Origin: Dyella_A sp049445995
GTDB lineage: Bacteria > Pseudomonadota > Gammaproteobacteria > Xanthomonadales > Rhodanobacteraceae
Direction of reading: 5' to 3'
Length of the DNA: 64,000 nucleotides
NCBI RefSeq assembly: GCF_049445995.1
Contig: NZ_JBMSDZ010000006.1
Coordinates: forward strand, 1-64,000
Position numbers and translations under genes: made by a program. The notes beneath the pieces are model-generated. The model was given only the letters and a program-made list of their open reading frames with translations, ran no database searches and was not told the origin of the DNA. Position 1 is the stretch's first letter; each line of letters opens with the position of its first letter. Shown here in pieces: positions 1 to 8,036 of the stretch.

Positions 1-61
1 CCTCGGCGATCAAGCCTGCCCGTTCCACCTCACGTTGCGTCATCCCCACCTCCACGGTCAC
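1..61 (-). CDS. Transposase N-terminus, ISNCY-like (partial, runs off the window)
   Basis: The visible peptide starts MTVEVGMTQREVERAGLIAE from GTG at 61-59; an internal ATG at 43-41 is an alternative start. An acidic leader followed by MTQ(R/K)E, a helix and then a winged-helix domain is the usual opening of ISNCY/IS1202-type transposases. Only 20 residues are visible, so the DDE catalytic domain is not seen and the family call rests on this short stretch plus the TGTCCCC motifs upstream. Neighbouring sequence to the left would settle it. Confidence 0.45.
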   Translation of the reverse strand, partial: MTVEVGMTQREVERAGLIAE

Positions 62-126
62 CCCCTCGACGGAAAAGGGGACACTTGTAACTTGCAGGAA
101 GGGGACACTACTAACTGGCAGCTACA
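1..126 (-). mobile_element. Left-edge fragment of an ISNCY-like insertion sequence (terminus plus transposase start)
   Basis: Read on the minus strand, positions 126 to about 70 start with TGTAGCTGCC and hold two spaced copies of a TGTCCCC motif (near 84-114), followed by a transposase-like reading frame that runs off the window. Repeated short motifs just inside the terminus and ahead of the transposase start are typical of insertion-sequence ends, where they serve as transposase binding sites. The boundary at about 126 is inferred from the TGTA end. No target duplication can be checked because the other end lies outside. The ppc gene begins 70 bp inside this boundary, so its upstream region may have been remodelled by the element. 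Confidence 0.5.
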
Positions 127-197
127 CATCGCCGGCCGGATTGCTGCACAAGCAGCATTTTTCGTTAGGCTTGGGCGGTTGCCCCACGGAGAACACC

Positions 198-3122
198 ATG
201 CCCTTCCAGCCCGAAACCCCCGACCTGCCGCACGACGCCCCGCTGCGCGAGGACGTCAGCCGCATCGGTGCGATGGTCGGGCAGATGCTGGCCGAGCAGC
301 GCGGCGAAGCCTTCTTCGAGCGGGTGGAGGCGGTGCGCACCAGCGCCATCCGCCGCCGCCGCGAGGACGAGCCGGTCGCCCTGCTGGGTCGTGCCCTGAG
401 CGGCATGCAGCCCGACGAAGCCGAGGCGCTGGCGCGCGCCTTCGCCACCTATTTCCAGGCGGTCAACATCGCCGAGCGCGTGCACCGCATCCGTCGCCGC
501 CGCGACTACCAGCGCGCTGGCAGCGCGCCGCAGCCCGAATCCCTGCTCGACGTGCTCGCCGCGCTCAAGGCGCAGGGCGTCACCGCGGACGAGCTGCTCG
601 ACTGGCTCGGCCGCCTGCACGTGGAGCCGGTGTTCACCGCCCATCCCACCGAGGCGGTGCGCCGCTCGCTGCTGGAGAAGGAGCAGGCGATCGTGCGCTC
701 GCTGGTGGACAACTTCGATCCCACCCGCACGCCGCAGGAGCGCAAGGAGGACGACGACCGCATCTTCATGGCGCTGTCCTCCGGCTGGCAGACCGCCGAG
801 GCCTCGCCGGTGCAACCCACCGTGCAGGACGAGCACCACCACGTCGGCTTCTACCTCGCCAACCCGATCTACCGCATCGTGCCGGCGCTGTACGAGGCGC
901 TGGCCGAGGCGCTGCGGCAGGTCTACGGCGTGGCCGCGCCGATGCCGCGGCTGCTCAGCTTCGCCACCTGGGTCGGCGGCGACATGGACGGCAACCCCAA
1001 TGTGGGCGCCGACACCATCGCCGCCAGCCTGGCCAGCCAGCGCGCGCACGTGATCGAGCACTACATGGAAGACGTCGCCGGCCTGGCGCGCCTGCTCAGC
1101 CAGACGCAGGGGCGCGTGGCGGTCGATCCGCAGCTGACGGCGCGGCTGGACGACTACCGCGCGCGCTTCCCCGCCGCGGCGAAGAAGATCCGCCCGCGCC
1201 ACGCCGACATGCCCTACCGCACCCTGCTCACCCTGATCGGCGCACGACTGGAGGCCAGCCTCGAAGACGATCACGCCGAGGGCTACACCTCGGTCGACGA
1301 ACTGGCCGGCGATCTCGAACTGATCGCCCACAGCCTGATCGAGCACCACGGCCTGCACGCCGGCGCCTACGCCGTGCAGCGCGTGATCCGCCGCGTGCGC
1401 ACCTTCGGCCTGCACTTGGCGCGGCTCGACGTGCGCCAGGATTCGCAGGTGCACGACGACGCGCTCGCCGCGCTGCTCGCCGATCCGCAGTGGGGCGAGC
1501 GCACGCCCGGGCAGCGCGTGGAAAGGCTGCATTCGTTCGCCAGCGGCGAGCAGTCGCTGGCGCCGGTGGACGAGGAAGATGCGCAGCGCATGCGCGCGGT
1601 GTTCCAGCAGCTCGGCGAGGCGCGCCGTCGCTACGGCAGCGAGGCGATCGGCCTGTACATCATCTCCATGGCGCGCACCGCCGCCGACGTGCTCGCCGTG
1701 CTGGCGCTCGCGCGCCACGGCGGGCTGGTGGTTGCTCCCTCTCCCCCGCGGGGAGCGCAAGCCGACCACCAGCGCGAGCATCCGCTCCCTCTTTCCGCCG
1801 GGGAGAGGGCTGGGGTGAGCGGCCACGCTGGGGCCGAGGTCCCGTCGGAGCGAGCTTTGGCAGACATTCCCGCGAGCACCCGCCCCGCACCTCAATCCCC
1901 CGATCGCGTCGCGGGCAGGCTCTCTCCCCAGGGAGGCGCGGAGGCGAGCGCGGAAAGCCACGTGCCCCTCGACATCGCCCCCCTCTTCGAAACCGTCGAC
2001 GACCTCAGGAACGCGCCGGCCACGCTGCGCGCGCTGCTCGCCGATCCGGTCTATCGCAGCCACCTGAAAACCCGCAACGACCGCCAGTGGGTGATGCTCG
2101 GCTATTCCGACAGCGGCAAGGACGGCGGCACGCTGGCCTCGCGCTGGGGCCTGCAGCGGGCGCAGGTGGAACTGCTGGAGATCGCCCACGAGGCCGGCAT
2201 CCAGCTCGCCTTCTTCCACGGTCGCGGCGGCTCGGCCAGCCGCGGCGGCGCACGCATCACGCCGGCGCTGATGTCCTCGCCGCGCGGTTCGGTGGCCGGC
2301 GTGCTGCGCGTCACCGAGCAGGGCGAGGTGATCCACCGCAAGTACGGCATCCGCGCGCTGGCGCTGCGCAACCTGGAGCAGACCGTGGGCGCCGTGCTGC
2401 GTGCCAGCCTGCGCCCGCGCGAGGACGATCCGCGCGAAGCGCAATGGCGCGAGCGCATGCACCGGCTCTCCGCCGCCAGCCGCAGGCACTACCGCGCCTT
2501 CATCGACCGCGACGGCTTCGTGCAGTACTTCCGCACCGCCACGCCGATCGACGTGATCGAACGCATGACGCTCGGCTCGCGCCCCTCGCGCCGCCGCAGC
2601 ATGCGCGGCGTGCAGGATCTGCGCGCGATCCCGTGGGTGTTCTCCTGGACCCAGTGCCGCTCGATCATCACCGGCTGGTACGGCCTGGGCACCGCCCTGG
2701 AGCAGGGCGCGGCCGAGTTCGGCGAAGAAGCGCTGGCCGAGATGGCGCGCGACTGGCCGTTCTTCAGCAACATGCTCGACGACGTGGAGATGGTGCTGGC
2801 CAAGTGCGACCTCGACATCGCCGAGGCGTTCTCGCAGCTGTCCGGCGAGCTGCACGCGCCGTTCTTCGGGCTGATCCGCGACGAGTTCGAGCGCACCTGC
2901 CGCTGGGTGCTGCGCCTCAAGGGTCAGCGCGCCCTGCTGGAAGGGGCGCCGCGGCTGGCCATGTCGATCCGCCTGCGCAACCCGTACGTGGACCCGATGA
3001 GCGTGCTGCAGGTCGACCTGCTCAAGCGCTGGCGCGCCTCCGGCGGCGCGGACGACGCCCTGCTGCGCGCCCTGGTCGCCTGCGTCAACGGCGTCTCGCA
3101 GGGCTTGCAGAACACCGGTTGA
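198..3122 (+). CDS. ppc: Phosphoenolpyruvate carboxylase with a repeat-derived in-frame insertion
   Basis: Catalyses PEP + bicarbonate to oxaloacetate + phosphate, the anaplerotic feed to the TCA cycle; cytoplasmic. The protein has the hallmark catalytic segments: VFTAHPTE with the essential His at about residue 149, GYSDSGKD, and the glycine-rich FHGRGGSASRGG loop, and it ends in the usual C-terminal tail ending NTG. I chose ATG 198 (MPFQPETPD) because GGAG lies 8 nt upstream; an upstream in-frame ATG at 141 has no such site. At 974 aa it is about 90 residues longer than E. coli Ppc (883). Most of the excess is a proline/arginine/alanine-rich stretch at about residues 512-588, between the LARHGGLV helix and VPLDIAPLFETVDDL, which is the translation of palindromic repeat DNA. 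No stop or frameshift results, so the enzyme is probably still made. Confidence 0.95.
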   Translation: MPFQPETPDLPHDAPLREDVSRIGAMVGQMLAEQRGEAFFERVEAVRTSAIRRRREDEPVALLGRALSGMQPDEAEALARAFATYFQAVNIAERVHRIRRRRDYQRAGSAPQPESLLDVLAALKAQGVTADELLDWLGRLHVEPVFTAHPTEAVRRSLLEKEQAIVRSLVDNFDPTRTPQERKEDDDRIFMALSSGWQTAEASPVQPTVQDEHHHVGFYLANPIYRIVPALYEALAEALRQVYGVAAPMPRLLSFATWVGGDMDGNPNVGADTIAASLASQRAHVIEHYMEDVAGLARLLSQTQGRVAVDPQLTARLDDYRARFPAAAKKIRPRHADMPYRTLLTLIGARLEASLEDDHAEGYTSVDELAGDLELIAHSLIEHHGLHAGAYAVQRVIRRVRTFGLHLARLDVRQDSQVHDDALAALLADPQWGERTPGQRVERLHSFASGEQSLAPVDEEDAQRMRAVFQQLGEARRRYGSEAIGLYIISMARTAADVLAVLALARHGGLVVAPSPPRGAQADHQREHPLPLSAGERAGVSGHAGAEVPSERALADIPASTRPAPQSPDRVAGRLSPQGGAEASAESHVPLDIAPLFETVDDLRNAPATLRALLADPVYRSHLKTRNDRQWVMLGYSDSGKDGGTLASRWGLQRAQVELLEIAHEAGIQLAFFHGRGGSASRGGARITPALMSSPRGSVAGVLRVTEQGEVIHRKYGIRALALRNLEQTVGAVLRASLRPREDDPREAQWRERMHRLSAASRRHYRAFIDRDGFVQYFRTATPIDVIERMTLGSRPSRRRSMRGVQDLRAIPWVFSWTQCRSIITGWYGLGTALEQGAAEFGEEALAEMARDWPFFSNMLDDVEMVLAKCDLDIAEAFSQLSGELHAPFFGLIRDEFERTCRWVLRLKGQRALLEGAPRLAMSIRLRNPYVDPMSVLQVDLLKRWRASGGADDALLRALVACVNGVSQGLQNTG
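1735..1962 (+). repeat. CTCTCCC-type palindromic repeat inserted in frame within ppc
   Basis: This segment carries two degenerate hairpins (CTCCCCCGCGGGGAG at about 1740-1754 and CCGCCGGGGAGAGGG at about 1796-1809) followed by CTGGGGTGAG, the same vocabulary as the intergenic elements at 4673-4785 and 32369-32530. It adds about 77 residues of low-complexity protein to Ppc. Family knowledge: PEP carboxylases normally pass directly from the helix ending near GGLV to the DIAPLFETVDDL segment, so the element lies in a loop. The outer limits of the insertion are approximate because the flanks have diverged. Confidence 0.8.
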
Positions 3123-3144
3123 TCATGGCCCGCCCCTTCTACGT

Positions 3145-3229
3145 GTAGGAGCGCACCCTGTGCGCGAATGCCTTTCGCTTTGATGTCGATCAGGAGCAAG
3201 AGCATTCGCGCACAGGGTGCGCTCCTACA
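3145..3229. repeat. REP pair (GTAGGAGCGC family), possibly acting as ppc terminator
   Basis: Two inverted copies of GTAGGAGCGCACCCTGTGCG face each other around a short spacer containing TTGATGTCGATCAGGAG. The same unit recurs at 23825-23908 and 45821-45897. The GTAGGAGC start followed by a short palindrome is the pattern of REP sequences known from Pseudomonas and Xanthomonadaceae. The pair sits 22 bp after the ppc stop and could form a long RNA hairpin; no T-tract follows, so rho-independent termination is doubtful. Confidence 0.85.
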
Positions 3230-3406
3230 CGATTTCGACGGTGCTCTGGGGTAGGAGTCCGCTTGCCGTGTCCGCAAGCGGATGGCGCTGTCCGTATCCG
3301 GACGGGTTCGGGTGGTCGCGGCATGCGTCCGGCGCTGCCGAACCGCGCTCCCATGCGGATATGTGCACCGACGGGTCCTTGGCACGCCAATTGCCATATC
3401 CAGGGC

Positions 3407-4660
3407 ATGGATATCGCCAACCCCCAGTTCAAAATCCGCCGGCGCCGGCGGTTGCAGTGGTCGATCGCCGGGGGCGCGGCGGTGCTGGTGACCATCGTGG
3501 TGCTGCTGATGCGGCTCGGGCCGGCGTTGCCGGTGGCCGAGCGCTCCAGCCTGTGGATCGACACCGTGCAGCAGGGGCAGATGCTGCGCGAGGTGCGCGC
3601 CACCGGCACGCTGGTGCCGCGCTCCAGCCGCTGGCTGGCGGCAGCGACGGCGGCGCAGGTCGAGCAGATCCTCATCTGGCCGGGCGCCGCGGTGAAGCCC
3701 GATACCGTGCTGATGAAGCTCTCCAACCCGGCCGTGGAAGATGCGCTTCGCAACGCGCAGGCGCAGGTCGCCGCGGCCGAGGCCGACGTGGTGGCCAAGC
3801 GCGCCGAACTGCAGTCGCAGCTGCTCGACCAGCGCTCGGCGCTGGCGCAGGCGCAGTCCGATTACGCCTCGGCCAGGGTCAAGGCGGACGCCGACGCCAA
3901 GGCCGCCGCGCTGCACCTGATTCCCGACGTGCAGTTTCGCCAGGGCCAGATCGCACTCACCCAGCTGGACACGCGCCGCGGCATCGAGGAGCAGCGTGTC
4001 GCCGCGTTCGCCGGCAACATGCGCGCCCAGCTCGACGCGGTGCAGGCCAAGCTGCGCCAGCAACAGAGCAACCTGCAACTGCGCCAGCGCCAGGCCGATG
4101 CGTTGAGCGTGAAGGCCGGCATCGCCGGCGTGCTGCAGGAGGTGGCGGCGCAGGAAGGCGCACAGGTGGCCGAAGGCGCCAACCTCGCGCGGGTGGCGCG
4201 ACCGGACGTGCTGATCGCCCGCCTGCAGGTGCCGGAAGTGCAGGCCAAGGACGTGGCATCAGGGATGCCGGTGAGCGTGGACACCCACAACGGCACCGTG
4301 GCCGGCGCGGTGGAGCGGATCGACCCGGCCGTGCGCGACGGCAGCGTGCAGGTGGACGTGCGGCTGGACGGAAAGCTGCCGCCCGGCTCCCGTCCCGACC
4401 TGTCGGTCGACGGCCGTGTGCGTATCGCCACGCTGGACCACGTGCTCTCGGTCGGTCGCCCGGCGCTGGCCAAGGCGGACGCCGACATCACCCTGTTCCG
4501 GCTCGATCCGGCCTCCGGCGTGGCCACCCGCGTGCCGGTGCGCATCGGCGCGGCCTCGGTGGACCGGGTGGAGATCGTGCGCGGGTTGAAGGCGGGCGAT
4601 CAGGTGATCCTCTCCGACACCAGCCAGTGGGACCGCTACGACAAGATTCGCGTGGAGTGA
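3407..4660 (+). CDS. HlyD/MacA-type periplasmic adaptor protein
   Basis: Membrane-fusion (adaptor) subunit that would link an inner-membrane ABC exporter to an outer-membrane channel. The 417-aa product has a short basic cytosolic tail (KIRRRRR), one transmembrane segment at about residues 16-38, a barrel-sandwich strand set beginning ATGTLVPRSS, a long Gln/Ala/Leu-rich alpha-hairpin (about 110-225), then KAGIAGVLQEV and the beta-barrel/membrane-proximal part. Start ATG 3407 puts the membrane segment next to the N-terminus; upstream in-frame ATGs (for example 3263) would give a long unlikely leader. It heads the operon with the ATPase at 4817 and three permeases. It could equally be called an RND-type adaptor, but the ABC neighbours argue for the MacA-like role. 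Confidence 0.85.
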   Translation: MDIANPQFKIRRRRRLQWSIAGGAAVLVTIVVLLMRLGPALPVAERSSLWIDTVQQGQMLREVRATGTLVPRSSRWLAAATAAQVEQILIWPGAAVKPDTVLMKLSNPAVEDALRNAQAQVAAAEADVVAKRAELQSQLLDQRSALAQAQSDYASARVKADADAKAAALHLIPDVQFRQGQIALTQLDTRRGIEEQRVAAFAGNMRAQLDAVQAKLRQQQSNLQLRQRQADALSVKAGIAGVLQEVAAQEGAQVAEGANLARVARPDVLIARLQVPEVQAKDVASGMPVSVDTHNGTVAGAVERIDPAVRDGSVQVDVRLDGKLPPGSRPDLSVDGRVRIATLDHVLSVGRPALAKADADITLFRLDPASGVATRVPVRIGAASVDRVEIVRGLKAGDQVILSDTSQWDRYDKIRVE

Positions 4661-4672
4661 ACACATGCATCA

Positions 4673-4785
4673 CCCCTCTCCCGTCGGGAGAGGGGCAGGG
4701 GTGAGGGTACGGCCGAAGACGAACGTCGCGCGGCACCCGAACCCTCATCCGACCCTTCGGGCCACCTTCTCCCGGAGGGAGAAGG
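4673..4785. repeat. Intact 113-bp CTCTCCC-type palindromic element
   Basis: The element consists of hairpin 1 (CCCCTCTCCCGTCGGGAGAG), the arm GGGGTGAGGGT, a variable centre, the inverse arm ACCCTCATCC, and hairpin 2 (CTTCTCCCGGAGGGAGAAGG). It occupies nearly all of the gap between the adaptor and ATPase genes. It matches in architecture and length the copy inside the E2 gene (17931-18043) and serves as the reference copy for the family in this window. Confidence 0.85.
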
Positions 4786-4816
4786 ACAAACCGATCAACC
4801 GAGAACGGACCGACCC

Positions 4817-5581
4817 ATGACCGAGCAAGCCAGCGTCATCGCCCTCAGCGGCATCCGCAAGGTGTTCCAGACCGACGAGGTGGAAACCCACGCACTCTCC
4901 GACGTGCACCTGTCCATCGCGCGCGGCGAATACGTCTCGATCTCCGGCCCCTCCGGCTGCGGCAAGACCACGCTGCTGTCGATCCTCGGCCTGCTCGACA
5001 CCGCCAGCGCCGGCCACTACGTGTTGAACGGCCACGACGTCGCCGCGCTCACTGCCAGCCAGCGCGCGCGCATCCGCAACGCCGAGATCGGCTTCATCTT
5101 CCAGGCGTTCAACCTGATCGGCGACCTCACCGTCTTCGAGAACGTCGAGCTGCCGCTGACCTACCGCAGCGGCATCGGTGCCGGCGAACGCCGCGCGCGC
5201 GTGCAGGAGGCGCTGGAACGCGTGGGCATGGCGCACCGCATGCGCCACTATCCCGCGCAACTCTCCGGCGGCCAGCAGCAGCGCGTCGCGGTGGCGCGCG
5301 CGCTGGTCGGCAAGCCGGCGATCCTGCTCGCCGACGAGCCCACCGGCAACCTCGACTCGCGCAACGGCGAGGCGGTGATGGCCCTGCTCGATGAACTGCA
5401 CCAGGGCGGCGCCACCCTTTGCATGGTCACTCACGACGCCCGCTACGCGGAACTGGCGCAACGCAAGATCCGCCTGTTCGACGGCCGCGTGGTCGACGAG
5501 GAAACCTTCGACCGCCTGCGCCGCGAGGACGCATCGCGCCTGGACGCGCTGATCGGCCAGCGCATCGAGGCGGGCGCGTGA
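4817..5581 (+). CDS. ABC transporter ATP-binding protein (MacB/LolD type)
   Basis: ATPase that would power the adjacent FtsX-type permeases. Complete motif set in 254 aa: Walker A GPSGCGKT (44-51), Q-loop in IFQAFNL (about 95), signature LSGGQQQR (149-156), Walker B ILLADEP (169-175), followed by TGNLDS, and H-loop VTHD (His206). The insert pattern and length match the MacB/LolD subgroup that works on lipoproteins, peptides or antimicrobials at the periplasmic face. The stop TGA overlaps the GTG start of the next permease (GTGA), so the two are translationally coupled. It is the only ATPase for three permeases. Substrate unknown. Confidence 0.93.
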   Translation: MTEQASVIALSGIRKVFQTDEVETHALSDVHLSIARGEYVSISGPSGCGKTTLLSILGLLDTASAGHYVLNGHDVAALTASQRARIRNAEIGFIFQAFNLIGDLTVFENVELPLTYRSGIGAGERRARVQEALERVGMAHRMRHYPAQLSGGQQQRVAVARALVGKPAILLADEPTGNLDSRNGEAVMALLDELHQGGATLCMVTHDARYAELAQRKIRLFDGRVVDEETFDRLRREDASRLDALIGQRIEAGA

Positions 5582-8031
5582 ACGTCTGGCTGGCCGAGAT
5601 CCGGCAAGCCTGGCGCGCCAGCCTGCGCAAGCCCGGCTTCCTGCTGCTGGCCGGCGGCGTGCTGGCGCTGGGCGTCGGCGCCAGCGTGGCGGTGTTTGCG
5701 CTGACCCAGAACACCTTGTGGCGGCCGCTGCCGTTGCCGCAACCATCGCAGGTGATGGTGGTGGGGCGCTGGAATGGTGAACACGTCGGCACGATCTCGC
5801 CGCGCTACTACCAGCAGCTTGCTGCCCTCGGGGGCGTGGCGTCGATTGGCCTGAAGCAGGCCGGTTCGATGGCAAACGTCGCTGCCGGCGGGGAGCCGGT
5901 GCAGGTGCCGCGTATCTATGCCGACCGGAGCCTGCTGCCCACGCTTGGATTGCGGCCGATCGTGGGCCGCAACTTCGACGCGCGCGAGGATGCCCCTGGC
6001 GGCCCGCCAGCCGTGTTGATCAGCAGCGGCTTCTGGCAGCGCCACTATGGGGGCGACCCGCACGTGGTGGGGCGCCGCCTGCGCGTGGAGGGCATGGAGC
6101 GCGACGTCATCGGCGTGCTGCCGGCCGCCTTCAATGCGGTGGCGGGGGTGGGCGACGTGGTGGTGCCGCTGGCGCTGCCGGCCGCCAGCAATGACGAGGG
6201 CTCGAACTACATGGCGGTCGCGCGGCTCGCTGTGGGTGCCAACGTGGCGGCGGTGGCGGCCGAGGTCGACGCCCGCCTGCACGCCATGGACCAGGCCGAC
6301 GCCGCTGCCAATGCCGCGCCGCGCACGCGCTACGGCGTGGAACGCCTCGCCGACTGGCTGCATCGCGACGCGCGGCCGGTGCTGCTGCTGTTCCAGGCCA
6401 GCGCCGTGCTGGTGCTGCTGATCGCGCTGGTCAACCTGACCAACCTGATGCTGCTGCGCAGCCTGGCGCGCAGGCACGACGCCGCGGTGCGCGGCGCGCT
6501 GGGCGCCTCGCTGCCGCGCCTGATGCTTCCGGCGCTCGGCGAGGGGCTGCTGGTCGGCCTGGTCGGCGCCGTGCTGGGCATGGCGCTGGCCGGCGGCGGA
6601 CTGGCCCTGTTGCAGGGTTTCATCCCGGCGCAGTGGCTGGCGGGCGGCGCGCTGCATGTCGGCGTCACCGCGTGGATGCTGGCGCTGGCCGGCGGCGTGC
6701 TGGCCGCGCTACTGGCGGCGGCGCTCGGCCTGTGGCGCAGCCACAGCGCGGCCTCGGTGGAGGTCTTGCGCGAAGGCGGCCGCAGTGGCGCGGGCCGCGA
6801 TGCCGGGCGGCTAGGCCGCGTGCTGGTGGTAGGGCAGGTGGCGCTGGCCACGCTGCTGCTGAGCGCCGCCGGCCTGTTCGTGCATGCGCTGTACGACGCC
6901 TCGCAAGTGCGCCTGGGTTTCGACGGTGAACGGGTACTCACCTTCGAACTGGCGCCGCTGGAAGCGACCTACCCGGATGCGGCAGCGGTGAACATCCTCG
7001 CGCGACGGCTCGTCGAGCGGCTGCGCACGATACCCGGGGTCACCGAGGCCGCGGTGACCACCAACCTGCCCACCAGCACGGACAGCATCGGCAGCTTTGG
7101 CCATTTCAGCACCGGTGTGCGCGTGCCTGGCCGCACGACGTTCAATGCGCAGTACCACGGCGTCGGCCCCGGGTTCTTCGAGCTGTTCGCCATCCCGTTG
7201 CAGCGGGGCCGTTATTTCACCCGTGGTGACATGCGTGGTGCGGAACAGGTCGCCATCGTCAGCCAGGACCTTGCGGCTGCGCGCTATGGCGGAAACGCGT
7301 TGGGGAAAACCATCGAGGTCGAGGGGCGGGGCAACGTGGTGTGGCCGGCGCGCATCGTGGGCGTGGTGGGCGACACCTGGCAGGACGGCCCGCTGCAGCC
7401 CAAGCAGCCGGTACTGTACGTGCCGCTGGCGCAGATGCCCGCGCCCATGCTGGCGGGCTTCCGCCGCTTCGAGCCGCTGCGCTTCGTGCTGCGCGGCCAC
7501 GGCAATCCGGAGGACTGGCGTGGGGGCGTGCGCACGGCGCTGGCCGAGATCGCGCCCGGGCAACCCGTCGCCAACCTGCGCACGATGCGCAGCATCCTGC
7601 GCGCCGTAACGGCGGATGCACGCCTCAACCTGCTGCTTATCGGCGTGTTCGCTGCGCTGGCGCTGCTGCTGGCGGTGGCCGGGCTGTACGCGGTGATGGC
7701 CGTGGCCGTGGCCGCGCGCGAGCGCGAGTTCGGCGTGCGCCAGGCACTGGGCGCGGCGCCGTCGACGCTGCTGCGGCTGGTACTGCAAGGCGGACTGGTA
7801 CAGGTCGCGGCGGGACTGGCGGTCGGCGTGTGCGCCGCACTGGGCCTCTCGCGCATGCTGCCCCTGCTGCCCCTGCTGTTTACGGGCTTGCTGGGGCGAA
7901 GCGATGCCTTCGATCCGATGGCGACGCTGGGCGTCTGCGTGGTGCTGGCGCTCGCCGGCTGCACCGCCTGCCTGCTGCCGGCCTTGCGCGCGGCGCGGGT
8001 GGCGCCGATGCGCGCCCTGCGGGGGGAATAG
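5578..8031 (+). CDS. ADOP-type FtsX/MacB permease 1
   Basis: Large inner-membrane permease of 817 aa with two MacB_PCD-plus-FtsX halves, the layout described as acidobacterial duplicated orphan permeases (ADOP). A basic N-terminus (RQAWRASLRKPGF) is followed by a transmembrane helix, then a periplasmic domain, a membrane cluster near residues 275-420 with NLTNLMLLR, a second periplasmic domain after the VLVVGQVALATLLL helix, and a last membrane cluster ending APMRALRGE. The start is GTG 5578, overlapping the ATPase stop; the longer reading frame from 5419 is in another frame of the ATPase gene. It is a close paralogue of the next gene (shared N-terminal 40 residues and C-terminus). Probably a mechanotransmitting complex without substrate passage, as in MacB; substrate unknown. 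Confidence 0.88.
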   Translation: MNVWLAEIRQAWRASLRKPGFLLLAGGVLALGVGASVAVFALTQNTLWRPLPLPQPSQVMVVGRWNGEHVGTISPRYYQQLAALGGVASIGLKQAGSMANVAAGGEPVQVPRIYADRSLLPTLGLRPIVGRNFDAREDAPGGPPAVLISSGFWQRHYGGDPHVVGRRLRVEGMERDVIGVLPAAFNAVAGVGDVVVPLALPAASNDEGSNYMAVARLAVGANVAAVAAEVDARLHAMDQADAAANAAPRTRYGVERLADWLHRDARPVLLLFQASAVLVLLIALVNLTNLMLLRSLARRHDAAVRGALGASLPRLMLPALGEGLLVGLVGAVLGMALAGGGLALLQGFIPAQWLAGGALHVGVTAWMLALAGGVLAALLAAALGLWRSHSAASVEVLREGGRSGAGRDAGRLGRVLVVGQVALATLLLSAAGLFVHALYDASQVRLGFDGERVLTFELAPLEATYPDAAAVNILARRLVERLRTIPGVTEAAVTTNLPTSTDSIGSFGHFSTGVRVPGRTTFNAQYHGVGPGFFELFAIPLQRGRYFTRGDMRGAEQVAIVSQDLAAARYGGNALGKTIEVEGRGNVVWPARIVGVVGDTWQDGPLQPKQPVLYVPLAQMPAPMLAGFRRFEPLRFVLRGHGNPEDWRGGVRTALAEIAPGQPVANLRTMRSILRAVTADARLNLLLIGVFAALALLLAVAGLYAVMAVAVAAREREFGVRQALGAAPSTLLRLVLQGGLVQVAAGLAVGVCAALGLSRMLPLLPLLFTGLLGRSDAFDPMATLGVCVVLALAGCTACLLPALRAARVAPMRALRGE

Positions 8032-8036
8032 GGGCG

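Noticed and set aside
165..2855. Long minus-strand open frame opposite ppc (896 aa)
   Set aside because: High-GC shadow of ppc: composition dominated by H, R, A, V and G with no recognisable domain, while ppc on the other strand has all catalytic motifs.
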